A stretch of 64,000 bases of DNA, taken from an uncultured Acetatifactor sp. (lineage in GTDB: Bacteria; Bacillota; Clostridia; Lachnospirales; Lachnospiraceae). The stretch spans positions 6,318-70,317 of the forward strand of contig CAJUJU010000014.1 of assembly GCA_910586835.1 (NCBI GenBank), in the 5' to 3' direction. The notes beneath the pieces are model-generated. The model made no database searches and was not told the DNA's origin. It was given only the letters and a program-made list of their open reading frames with translations. Position 1 is the stretch's first letter; every line of letters begins with the position of its first letter. A program made the position numbers and the translations under genes. This document shows, piece by piece, positions 1 through 7,699 of the stretch.

Positions 1-68
1 CGCTGAGTTAGCCTGTGCAATTCTGTTTTCTTGCTTCGGAACATCTTATCCCCCACAGAATACGACTC

Positions 69-97
69 ATCCCCGAAAAATCTTTTCGGGGATTTTT
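69..97 (+). terminator. Rho-independent terminator of an upstream gene
   Basis: An 11-bp perfect stem (69-79 with 83-93, ATCCCCGAAAA / TTTTCGGGGAT) is followed by a T run at 93-97. It would end a transcription unit lying before the window. A TATAAT hexamer at 102-107 just after it could be the -10 box of the exporter genes, but I see no convincing -35 box at the right distance. Bases 1-68 hold nothing I recognise. Confidence 0.8.
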
Positions 98-151
98 GAC
101 TTATAATGTTCACAGAGAGTTACAAATTGAACGACGGCAGGAGTGAAAAGT

Positions 152-2002
152 ATGTCTACAGAAAGAAAAAAAGAAAAACCAAAGTACGGTATGTGGCGCT
201 GTGTGGGTTTCCAGTTCTCGCGGGCGTTCCGATACCGCGCCGAGATTCCGTTTATTCTGCTGCTGCAGATTATTTTTAATATTTCCAGCGGGGTGTTCGG
301 GTTCTATATGTCCCCCATGATTCTGGCGCGGATCGAAGCGAGAAGTCCTGTCAATGAGCTGTTACTGACTGCGGCATTTTTGATCGGAGGATGTTTTGTT
401 TCGGATGCAATGATTGCGTTGATCGGAAACGGCGTGGGTTGTTGGGGAGTAAAGTCGCCATACCAGGTAGAGCTGCGTTCCAGTATTCTGCGGGAACTTA
501 TGAATAAGATGGCGGATACCTCCTATGTCAATTGTCTGGATACCAAGTGGCAAAGGCTCATGGAGCGGGCCAAGCAGTGCTGTAACAGCAATAGTGCCGC
601 CTGCGAGCGTATTTGGCACGTTTTACAGGAACTGATGGTTCGGCTGGCGCTGTTCGGCTTCTTTGCCGTGGTGCTGACACATGCCCATCCGCTGGTCTTT
701 GTGGTGGCAATGGCATTGAGCATTCTGGATTTTATTGTGTCTTCCTATGTCTATAAGTATAATTTCAGGCATCGGGAAGAACTTTCGCATCTTGACAAAC
801 AGATGTGGTACTTGACCGGTCTGCCCCGGGATCTGACCATAGCCAAGGACATTCGTCTGTTTGGCCTGGGAAGCTGGATCCGACGTCTGACAGATAAAGC
901 ATTTCTGGCGCGTCAGGCGTACGCTAAAAGAGAACACGTCTTTTACCTGATCGGAACCTTTTCCAGTACGATCCTGGAATTTTTAAGGAGCGGGGCCACC
1001 TGCTGTATCCTGCTGAAAATGTGCCTGGAAAGCGGTATGAGTGCGGCAGAATTTATGCTCTATTTCTCAGCGGTCAATTCCCTCAACGGGCAGTTTGGCA
1101 GTATCCTGAATAATCTGCTGGAGCTTAGAAATATGTGTCTGGATCTTTCCAGTCTTATGGAATGCCTGTATTATCAGGAACCTTTCCGTTTCGAGGGCGG
1201 GAAAAGCATTCCCAGGGGTGAAACCCATGAGATTCAATTGGAAAATGTCAGCTATACATATCCCCAGTCGGATAAGAAAATCATTGACAAAATGAACCTG
1301 ACTGTCAAAAAGGGGGAGAAGGTGGCTCTGGTAGGCTTAAACGGAGCAGGTAAGACTACGCTGGTGAAGCTTATGACCGGCCTGCTGGATCCGGACGAGG
1401 GGCGTGTTCTGTTGGACGGAATAGACATTCGGGAGTTTAATCGAGGAGAGTATTACGGGCTTTTTTCGGCGGTATTCCAACATTTTAACATTATGGATAT
1501 CACTGTGGCAGAGACGGTGGCACAGTCTGCTGCAGACATCGACCTGGAGAGAGTGAAGGACTGTATTGAAAAAGCCGGGCTGACGAAAATGGTCTCCGAG
1601 CTGCCGGAGGGACTCAACACGCATTTGGGGCGGAGTGTTTACCTGGACGGCGTAATGCTCTCCGGCGGCCAGTATCAGCGTCTGATGCTGGCCCGGGCGC
1701 TTTACAAGAACGGGGCGATGTTGATGCTTGACGAGCCTACAGCTGCGCTGGATCCTTTGGCCGAGCAGGATATGTACAATAAGTACAGTGATATGACGGA
1801 GGGCAGAACGGCGGTGTTCATCTCCCACCGGTTGGCATCCACAAGATTTTGCGACAGGGTTCTGTATCTGGAGGAGGGAAAGATCGCGGAGGAAGGGACG
1901 CACGAGGGGCTGATTGAGAAGGGCGGGGAGTATGCACGGCTGTTTGAAATCCAGTCCAGATATTACAGGGAAGGAGCGGAGTTCGATGTCAACCAAATCT
2001 GA
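152..2002 (+). CDS. ABC exporter half-transporter, ATPase-permease (first subunit)
   Basis: This 616-residue protein joins an N-terminal membrane domain of about six helices (roughly residues 25-340) to a nucleotide-binding domain. The Walker A motif GLNGAGKT has its lysine near residue 401, the signature LSGGQ is near 503-507, and Walker B MLDEPTAALD has the catalytic glutamate near 528. It is the size of one half of a heterodimeric type IV exporter for lipids, peptides or drugs; the substrate is unknown. A GTG at 143 could extend it, but AGGAG at 139-143 lies eight bases before the ATG at 152, so I use that start. The next gene starts inside its end, implying translational coupling and a heterodimer of the two products. 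Confidence 0.88.
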   Translation: MSTERKKEKPKYGMWRCVGFQFSRAFRYRAEIPFILLLQIIFNISSGVFGFYMSPMILARIEARSPVNELLLTAAFLIGGCFVSDAMIALIGNGVGCWGVKSPYQVELRSSILRELMNKMADTSYVNCLDTKWQRLMERAKQCCNSNSAACERIWHVLQELMVRLALFGFFAVVLTHAHPLVFVVAMALSILDFIVSSYVYKYNFRHREELSHLDKQMWYLTGLPRDLTIAKDIRLFGLGSWIRRLTDKAFLARQAYAKREHVFYLIGTFSSTILEFLRSGATCCILLKMCLESGMSAAEFMLYFSAVNSLNGQFGSILNNLLELRNMCLDLSSLMECLYYQEPFRFEGGKSIPRGETHEIQLENVSYTYPQSDKKIIDKMNLTVKKGEKVALVGLNGAGKTTLVKLMTGLLDPDEGRVLLDGIDIREFNRGEYYGLFSAVFQHFNIMDITVAETVAQSAADIDLERVKDCIEKAGLTKMVSELPEGLNTHLGRSVYLDGVMLSGGQYQRLMLARALYKNGAMLMLDEPTAALDPLAEQDMYNKYSDMTEGRTAVFISHRLASTRFCDRVLYLEEGKIAEEGTHEGLIEKGGEYARLFEIQSRYYREGAEFDVNQI

Positions 2003-3884
2003 AAAAATCAGCTGGCGCAGGGCCATCAGAATTAATATTCGTGCGGTCAGGCTTCTGGCTTCCAAAAATAAATGGATGTTTCCCTATGCGGTTGTGAAGG
2101 CGCTGTTGAATGTGGTTGCTTCCTATGCGGGGCTGGTCATCATGGCAAGGCTGATCGGTGAGCTGGCGGGAGAAAGACGGGTGGAAACACTGACGATGTG
2201 GGTACTTGTCTCAATCCTCACGGCGGCGGCCTTCGGAATCATCAACGGGGTAATGTATCATGCATATGCGGTCAAATCTTCACTTTTCTGGGCCAACATG
2301 AAGAGGATCGAGGACGAAAAGTTCATGTCAATGGATTACTGTGATGTGGAAGATCAGAAGGTTCGGGATCTGCATGACCAGATTGATCAAAACAGAAACT
2401 GGGGCGGCTGGGGATTCGCGAAAATCTATTGGGCTTTTGAAGGGATTGTATCGGATTTCTTTTCCGTCATCGGAGCCATTGCTCTGTCGGTGGGGCTGTT
2501 TATAAGGAAGGTTCCGCTGGGAAGCTCATTTACCTATTTGAACCATCCGCTGGTCATTCTGAGTTTTCTGGGGTTGATGATGCTGACCGCCGCCGTAGCG
2601 CCATGGATGAACACAAAGATGACAGAGAAGAATGCCTCCATAAGTGATGCTGCAAGACTGGGAAACAGATTGTTCTCGCACTTTGGGTATCTGTGGGACG
2701 ATGCTGACAGCATGGTGGAGTACCGGATGTATCCACAGGCTAAGATAGCCAGTCATTATGTATGGAAGGAGAATACCTGGTTTGTAGGCGGGGTATGTGA
2801 CAAACAGTACAAGGGCAGCTTTGGGCTCTGTCTGATAGGAAGAACCCTGGGCGATAAGCTGTTGATGAGCGTGATTTACCTGTTTGTCTGTCTGAAAGCC
2901 TGGGCAGGAGCCTTCGGCATCGGGGAGGTCACTCAGTATGTGGGGGCGGTAAGCAGACTGGCCTCCGGTTTTACGGGATTTATGACCAAGGCAAATGAAC
3001 TCAGGGTAAACGCGGGTTTTGTGGAAAAAATCTTTACCTTTTTGGATCTGCCAAACAATATGTACCAGGGCAGCCTGACCACGGAAAAGCGGCGGGATAG
3101 GAAGTACAATGTGGAGTTTCGAAACGTCAGCTTCCGGTATCCGAATTCTGAGAGCTGGGCGTTAAAAAATGTTTCGGTGCGCTTTGAGGTAGGAAACAGG
3201 CTGGCGGTGGTAGGTGAGAACGGCTCCGGCAAGTCTACCTTTATCAAACTGCTCTGCCGCCTTTACGACCCCCAGGAGGGAGAGATACTTCTGAACGGTG
3301 TAAACATCAAAAAATATCGATATGAGGAGTATACGGCGATTTTTTCGGTGGTCTTTCAGGATTTTTGTCTGTTATCCCATCAGCTGGGACAGAATGTGGC
3401 GGGCTCCTGCGACGTGGATGAGGCCAAGGCTGCGAAATGCCTTGAGGACGCCGGTTTCGGAGAACGTCTGGGGGAGCTTGACGATGGTCTGAACACATGG
3501 ATTTTTAAGGATTTTGACGAGGAAGGAATTCAGCTTTCCGGGGGTGAGCGTCAGAAGATTGCCATTGCCCGGGCGCTGTATAAGGATGCGCCATTCATTA
3601 TTCTGGATGAGCCTACGGCGAGTCTGGATCCTGTTGCGGAAGCGGATATCTATCAGAAATTTGATGAAATCGTGGGGGATCGTACGGCAATCTATATCAG
3701 TCACAGGTTGTCCAGCTGCAGATTCTGCGGGGAGATCCTGGTGTTTGAGGAGGGAAGCGTCATCCAGCGGGGAAATCATGAGGAGCTGATCGGTACAGAG
3801 GGGAAATATCGGGAGCTCTGGGAGGCTCAGGCGAAATACTACGAGAAGTCGAAGCAGTATGAAGAGGATAAGAAATACCTGTAA
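1986..3884 (+). CDS. ABC exporter half-transporter, ATPase-permease (second subunit)
   Basis: This 632-residue partner of the preceding exporter subunit has the same order: membrane domain, then ATPase domain. Walker A is GENGSGKS (lysine near 416), the signature is LSGGERQK (near 517), and Walker B is ILDEPTASLD. The start at 1986 has AAGGAG at 1971-1976 and overlaps the upstream gene by 17 bases, the usual arrangement for subunits made in equal amounts. Both subunits keep a full ATPase motif set, so neither site is obviously degenerate. A two-gene exporter with no regulator or peptide-precursor gene beside it gives no hint of cargo. The next downstream sequence is a gene remnant, not a third operon member. 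Confidence 0.88.
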   Translation: MSTKSEKISWRRAIRINIRAVRLLASKNKWMFPYAVVKALLNVVASYAGLVIMARLIGELAGERRVETLTMWVLVSILTAAAFGIINGVMYHAYAVKSSLFWANMKRIEDEKFMSMDYCDVEDQKVRDLHDQIDQNRNWGGWGFAKIYWAFEGIVSDFFSVIGAIALSVGLFIRKVPLGSSFTYLNHPLVILSFLGLMMLTAAVAPWMNTKMTEKNASISDAARLGNRLFSHFGYLWDDADSMVEYRMYPQAKIASHYVWKENTWFVGGVCDKQYKGSFGLCLIGRTLGDKLLMSVIYLFVCLKAWAGAFGIGEVTQYVGAVSRLASGFTGFMTKANELRVNAGFVEKIFTFLDLPNNMYQGSLTTEKRRDRKYNVEFRNVSFRYPNSESWALKNVSVRFEVGNRLAVVGENGSGKSTFIKLLCRLYDPQEGEILLNGVNIKKYRYEEYTAIFSVVFQDFCLLSHQLGQNVAGSCDVDEAKAAKCLEDAGFGERLGELDDGLNTWIFKDFDEEGIQLSGGERQKIAIARALYKDAPFIILDEPTASLDPVAEADIYQKFDEIVGDRTAIYISHRLSSCRFCGEILVFEEGSVIQRGNHEELIGTEGKYRELWEAQAKYYEKSKQYEEDKKYL

Positions 3885-3921
3885 GGTACGCCGGAAAACA
3901 TCCAGTGTGAAACAGCCTTAA

Positions 3922-4149
3922 GATCTGCGCTGCAGTCAGAGGGTTGAGAAATTTGAGATCCAGGTGTGGATTGACGGAAGGTTCTGTACCGTATACCGGG
4001 GAACGGTGGTGGGATATCAGCACATTGCGATTCTGGAGGAAGTGAAGACTGCAAAACTGCGGGTGAGGATCCTGGATGCAAGAGTGTCGCTGAATCTGGC
4101 CTTTTTTGGGGGTATATTAATGTGGGACGGATTCTGTCAGACAGCATAA
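3922..4149 (+). pseudogene. Remnant of a GH29 alpha-L-fucosidase, C-terminal end only
   Basis: An open frame of about 75 codons from a TAA at 3919 to the stop at 4147 has no plausible start or ribosome site. It reads QRVEKFEIQVWIDG, then GTVVGYQHIAILEEVKTAKL, then RVRILDARVSLNLAFFGG. This matches my memory of the beta-sandwich domain that closes GH29 alpha-L-fucosidases, where GQRV, GTTIGYKRI and K-R-VRI-ARA-P-I-F-Y recur. The catalytic TIM barrel is absent. I take it to be what is left after deletion of a fucosidase gene. The last residues after FFGG look like read-through beyond the original end. A coincidental short frame is possible, but the run of matching positions makes that unlikely. 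Confidence 0.68.
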
Positions 4150-4251
4150 AATGAGTAAACGGCGGCGCAGGCCATAAGCTGATTTCTCTCGTATGGAAGG
4201 AAAAGGCGAAGGAACTGTGCGGGTCTGGGCTGTAAGTGAGGGGCAGTATAA

Positions 4252-5505
4252 ATGAAAAAACAGTTGAGGGGGATGCTTGGCGGAATTGCAGCCGCAGTTA
4301 TCCTGGCTGCGGTAATCCTGGGCTTTTGGTATGTGGCGGCCCGCTCTATGCCGGCGATGCCGCAGCAATCTCCACAGGGAAAGGGAGCAGAAGAACCCGC
4401 CGGAAGTGACACGTTGCCGCTGAAGGAAGGCTCCTGCCGGGAACCGTATGACCCAGGGCAGGAAATGCAGAGCACTGCGCAGGAGCCGGACGACAGCCGG
4501 GATGATTCCTGGAGTGAACCGACGGAATCCTTTGACTTTACCCTGTGCTTTGCAGGGGATATCAATCTGGACGAAAACTGGGATACGACGCTGTTTCTGG
4601 AGGAACAGCCGGAAGGCATCTACGATTGCATTTCTGCGGAGCTGGTGGAGGCGATGCAGGCGGCGGACGTCATGTGTCTGAACAATGAGTTTACCTACAG
4701 CACAGGCGGTTCCCCTCTGCCCGGGAAGGCTTACACCTTTCGGGCGGATCCGGAGCGGGTGGAGGTGCTGCGGCAGCTGGGGGTAGATGTGGTGACCCTG
4801 GCAAATAACCATGTGTATGATTATGGGAAGGAAGCTCTGCTGGATACCTTTGCGGTGCTGGAGCAGGCAGGCGTGCCGTATTTTGGGGCAGGGCGAACGC
4901 TGGAGGACGCCATGGCTCCGCTGTATCTGGAGGTGGAGGGTAAGACCATAGCGCTGGTGGCGGCTTCCAGGGCGGAGAAAAACAAGATGACCCCTCAGGC
5001 CACGGACACAGAGCCGGGAATCCTGCGCTGCTATGATACGGAGTTGTTTTTGCGAGCCATTCGGGAAGGAAAGGCAAACGCGGATTTCTGCATTGCTTTT
5101 GTGCACTGGGGAACGGAATACAGCTTTGAACTGGAGCAGGTACAGAAGGACACGGGAAGGGAGTATCTGGACGCGGGAGCCGATGCGGTCATTGGGGCGC
5201 ATTCCCATTGTCTTCAGGGGATGGAATTTTATGACGGAAAACCCATTATTTACAGTCTGGGAAATTACTGGTTTAACAAAAAGACGCTGGATACCATGCT
5301 GCTGCAGCTTCATTTTTTCGGGGATGACGCAGGGACGGAGCTTACGGTGCAGGTGATTCCGGCGGTGCAGTCCGGATGCCGGACGGTTTATGCCGCTGAG
5401 GAGACGGAGCAGAGAAGAATCTTTGAGTTCCTGGAGAGCATATCGGTCAACGTGGAAATTGGGGAAGACGGGACCGTCACGGAGCGCCATGACCAGGGGC
5501 CATGA
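4252..5505 (+). CDS. CapA-family protein (PGA_cap metallophosphoesterase fold), membrane-anchored
   Basis: The 417-residue product has an N-terminal membrane helix (about residues 8-28), a Pro/Glu/Ser-rich linker to about 90, and a CapA/PgsA-like phosphoesterase-fold domain. Metal-site motifs are visible: FAGDIN (Asp near 103), LANNHVYDYG (Asn186-His187) and GAHSHC (His317, His319), followed by the SLGNYWF block typical of the family. CapA proteins were named for poly-gamma-glutamate capsule work, but no capB, capC or capD lies nearby, so the true substrate is open; many Firmicutes carry such stand-alone copies. The start has GAGGGG about nine bases upstream. It follows the fucosidase remnant on the same strand and is probably transcribed alone. 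Confidence 0.85.
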   Translation: MKKQLRGMLGGIAAAVILAAVILGFWYVAARSMPAMPQQSPQGKGAEEPAGSDTLPLKEGSCREPYDPGQEMQSTAQEPDDSRDDSWSEPTESFDFTLCFAGDINLDENWDTTLFLEEQPEGIYDCISAELVEAMQAADVMCLNNEFTYSTGGSPLPGKAYTFRADPERVEVLRQLGVDVVTLANNHVYDYGKEALLDTFAVLEQAGVPYFGAGRTLEDAMAPLYLEVEGKTIALVAASRAEKNKMTPQATDTEPGILRCYDTELFLRAIREGKANADFCIAFVHWGTEYSFELEQVQKDTGREYLDAGADAVIGAHSHCLQGMEFYDGKPIIYSLGNYWFNKKTLDTMLLQLHFFGDDAGTELTVQVIPAVQSGCRTVYAAEETEQRRIFEFLESISVNVEIGEDGTVTERHDQGP

Positions 5506-5715
5506 CAGGGGTGCAGTGATGGAAGGCGTTGCTTCCGCGCCGGGCCGGCCGGTACAGTTCTGCTGTTGTGCCTGTCTGCCATGGAGAAATTGACAGATGA
5601 ATTTTTGGATACAAATAAGTTGTCAGAAAATTTATAAGGAATATAAATAATTTGCTGTTAATAATTCCCGGATTCTGCCGATATAATAATCAAAGAACCA
5701 AAGGTCACTGTTGAA

Positions 5716-5988
5716 ATGTGCAGCCAGGGAGGGATTAACGCAGCAAAAGGATTTTATGATTTCAAGGTGTATCCGGTTCAGGTAGTTTCCAGGATGGCGG
5801 GAATGAAGAGTGAGAACGGCGGTTCCGGGCGGCGGCAGCAGGAATCCTCCGGATCGTCGGCTTTTACGGAGATTCTGAAAAAGGCCATTGCAGACGACCA
5901 GCCCATGGATTGTTACGTTGTCACCTACAATGTAAACAAGGAGCTGCAGACATATCACTATCGGCCTACCAGGGAATATACTTTTTAA
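5716..5988 (+). CDS. Small conserved-looking protein of unknown function
   Basis: A 90-residue protein without signal peptide or membrane helix. It has a Gly/Ser/Gln-rich middle (about 33-46), then an amphipathic stretch SAFTEILKKAIADD and a Tyr-rich end with YNVNKELQTYHYRPT. I do not recognise a named domain. It looks real because a TATAAT box (5682-5687) lies before it, AAAGG sits about ten bases before the start, and a good terminator follows ten bases after the stop. Later starts at codons 29 or 32 are possible. It stands alone between the CapA-like gene and the SGNH hydrolase. Confidence 0.55.
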   Translation: MCSQGGINAAKGFYDFKVYPVQVVSRMAGMKSENGGSGRRQQESSGSSAFTEILKKAIADDQPMDCYVVTYNVNKELQTYHYRPTREYTF

Positions 5989-5998
5989 TCGGAGGAGG

Positions 5999-6033
5999 AA
6001 CACACTTCAGCGATTGCGGGAGTGTGTTTTTTT
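5999..6033 (+). terminator. Rho-independent terminator after the small protein gene
   Basis: The stem AACACACT (5999-6006) pairs with AGTGTGTT (6021-6028) and runs into a T tract ending at 6033. It closes the one-gene unit at 5716-5988. Confidence 0.8.
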
Positions 6034-6129
6034 GTTGTTCAGGAAATTTCGTCCCTGCAATTTTTTAATTGAACTCGGACAGTCTCCTGTGGATTGTCGG
6101 ATTTCGTACAGTAACGGAATTTTTGTTGA

Positions 6130-6158
6130 TTGACCATGGGCACCTGGGTTGCTATACC
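6130..6158 (+). promoter_or_regulatory. Sigma-A-type promoter of the SGNH hydrolase gene
   Basis: TTGACC (6130-6135), a 17-base spacer and TATACC (6153-6158) fit a housekeeping promoter. The transcription start would be near 6165, giving a leader of about 40 bases that contains the ribosome site. Confidence 0.55.
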
Positions 6159-6205
6159 GAAATCCACATATTGTATTTTATTCTTACAAAGGAGAAGCAT
6201 TTTAT

Positions 6206-6946
6206 ATGAAAACATGGAAAAAAATACTGCTCGCACTTTTCATTGTTCTTTTCGCTATTCTTCTGTTGGCGGCCGGCGGATTTGTCTGGATGTATTTTAA
6301 CGGTCTGTCCGGAATTATGCCGGGAGGAGAGCCGGAGGAGGGACAGGTGCGCGTGGCCTGTGTCGGAGACAGCATAACCTATGGACATGGAGTAGGAAAC
6401 TGGCCGAAAAATAATTATCCTGCCGTTTTGTCCGTTCTTTTGGGGGAGGATTATCATGTGGGAAATTTTGGGCTTCACGGCAGGGCGTTGCAATCGGATT
6501 CGGATCAGCCTTACACTGCTACCGAGCGCTATGAAAAGAGCCTGGAATACGACTGCGATATTCTGGTTTTCATGATGGGGTCAAATGATTCAAAACCGGA
6601 AAACTGGAAGGGCGCGGATCGCTTTGAGGCCGAGCTGCGAAAGCTTCTGAACAGTTATATAGATCAAAACGACGGTCTGAAATTGTATTTGTGCACTCCC
6701 GCCACAGCCTTTTTTACCGACGGGAAAGAGGGAACATGCACCAACTTTGACATTCAGCCGGAAGTGGTTGGCGAGATTGCGGATATTGTCCGCGAAACCG
6801 CTGAGGAATATGACTGCGGGCTGATCGACATTCATGCGCTGACCGGAGAGCATCCGGAATGGTTTGAAAAGGACGGCGTGCATCCGGATAAAAATGGCGC
6901 CCGGGCCATTGCACAGAAGGTGTCGGAAGAGATTGCGGCAGAGTAA
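6206..6946 (+). CDS. SGNH/GDSL-family esterase, membrane-anchored
   Basis: A 246-residue protein with an N-terminal helix (about residues 8-30) that would tether it outside the membrane, then an SGNH hydrolase domain. Block I is GDSIT with nucleophile Ser56, the block III region is MMGSNDS, and block V is DGVHPD with Asp223 and His226. Members remove acyl groups from lipids, polysaccharides or cell-wall polymers; the substrate here is unknown. I use ATG 6206 because AAAGGAG (6188-6194) is well spaced; an earlier frame-open ATG at 6149 falls inside the promoter -10 region and cannot be the start if that promoter is right. The gene converges on the TetR gene with only one base between stops. 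Confidence 0.85.
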   Translation: MKTWKKILLALFIVLFAILLLAAGGFVWMYFNGLSGIMPGGEPEEGQVRVACVGDSITYGHGVGNWPKNNYPAVLSVLLGEDYHVGNFGLHGRALQSDSDQPYTATERYEKSLEYDCDILVFMMGSNDSKPENWKGADRFEAELRKLLNSYIDQNDGLKLYLCTPATAFFTDGKEGTCTNFDIQPEVVGEIADIVRETAEEYDCGLIDIHALTGEHPEWFEKDGVHPDKNGARAIAQKVSEEIAAE

Positions 6947-6947
6947 A

Positions 6948-7511
6948 TCAGGTGGTTTCAAGTATCTTTTGAAGCATGCGGGCCGCGAGTTCAGTCAGCT
7001 CGTTCAGCGAAACGGGAATACTGCCCGCAAACCATTGCCGATACAGGCTGGTGAGACCTCCGGCACAGAAGTGCAGCGTCAGCACATACTGCTCATGATT
7101 GCCGAAGCCGAGCTCCTTTTCACGCTGGATCATATATTCCAGCATTGTTTCCATAAGCCTTTCCTGCATCAGCGAGGAGGCGCTGGAATTCATGATTTTC
7201 TGATAGAAGGTTATGTCTTCCTCCAGAATCATCTGAATGCGCTGCAAAAGCGCAAGGGGGTAGTCAGAACGAGGATTCGGATGCTCGAATACATTGTCGC
7301 GGATGTGCAGAAACGTTTTGTCAATCAAATGCTGTATGACATCCGAAATATCCATGTAGTGGGCGTAGAATGTTCCTCTGTTGATTCCTGCGCGGCGCAC
7401 CACGTCTGTGACGGTGATCTTGTCCAGCGGTTTTTCCTGCAGCAGATCGGCCAGCGCTGCATTAATTAACTGTTTGGAGCGGATCGAGCTCCGGTATTCT
7501 GCCTTCGCCAT
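6948..7511 (-). CDS. TetR/AcrR-family transcriptional regulator
   Basis: This 187-residue repressor has the N-terminal TetR helix-turn-helix at about residues 10-55 (ITVTDVVRRAGINRGTFYAH, the recognition-helix pattern of the family) and a helical ligand domain of the small Firmicute type behind it. It is divergent from the MMPL transporter gene, and the gap between them holds an inverted repeat overlapping both promoters, so it very likely represses both itself and the exporter until a ligand binds. The ligand cannot be told from sequence. The ribosome site GGAG lies about seven bases before the ATG. Confidence 0.88.
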   Translation of the reverse strand: MAKAEYRSSIRSKQLINAALADLLQEKPLDKITVTDVVRRAGINRGTFYAHYMDISDVIQHLIDKTFLHIRDNVFEHPNPRSDYPLALLQRIQMILEEDITFYQKIMNSSASSLMQERLMETMLEYMIQREKELGFGNHEQYVLTLHFCAGGLTSLYRQWFAGSIPVSLNELTELAARMLQKILETT

Positions 7512-7546
7512 ATTTTTCTCCTTAATGATTTTCCTGAAAAGTGTAT

Positions 7547-7575
7547 AAAATATGAGATCTGTGTAATATCGGCAA
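7547..7575 (-). promoter_or_regulatory. Promoter of the TetR gene
   Basis: Read on the minus strand, TTGCCG (7575-7570), a 17-base spacer and TATTTT (7552-7547) form a sigma-A-like promoter for the TetR gene. Its -35 box is part of the palindrome at 7568-7592. Confidence 0.5.
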
Positions 7576-7592
7576 GAAACGGATTTGCCGAT
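7568..7592. promoter_or_regulatory. Likely TetR operator palindrome
   Basis: ATCGGCAA (7568-7575) and TTGCCGAT (7585-7592) form a perfect 8-bp inverted repeat with a 9-base spacer. One arm is the -35 of the TetR promoter and the other touches the -35 of the MMPL promoter, so a dimer bound here would shut both. Confidence 0.65.
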
Positions 7593-7620
7593 TGCAGAAG
7601 GTGTTGATGATTGTTATATT
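7592..7620 (+). promoter_or_regulatory. Promoter of the MMPL-GLUG operon
   Basis: TTGCAG (7592-7597), a 17-base spacer and TATATT (7615-7620). The palindrome at 7568-7592 ends at its first base. Confidence 0.55.
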
Positions 7621-7699
7621 GTAGCAAAAATAAATCAATAGTTGTCCGATTTTGGAGGGAAGGAAACGGGATGGACAAAAAAAGGGAGAAAGTAAACTT

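Noticed and set aside
102..107. Promoter for the ABC exporter at the window start
   Set aside because: TATAAT is present, but the place for a -35 box is occupied by the preceding terminator and no match is convincing.
4117..5490. A 457-codon open frame on the minus strand
   Set aside because: It is antisense to the CapA-like gene and made of Arg/His/Pro-rich sequence without a domain.
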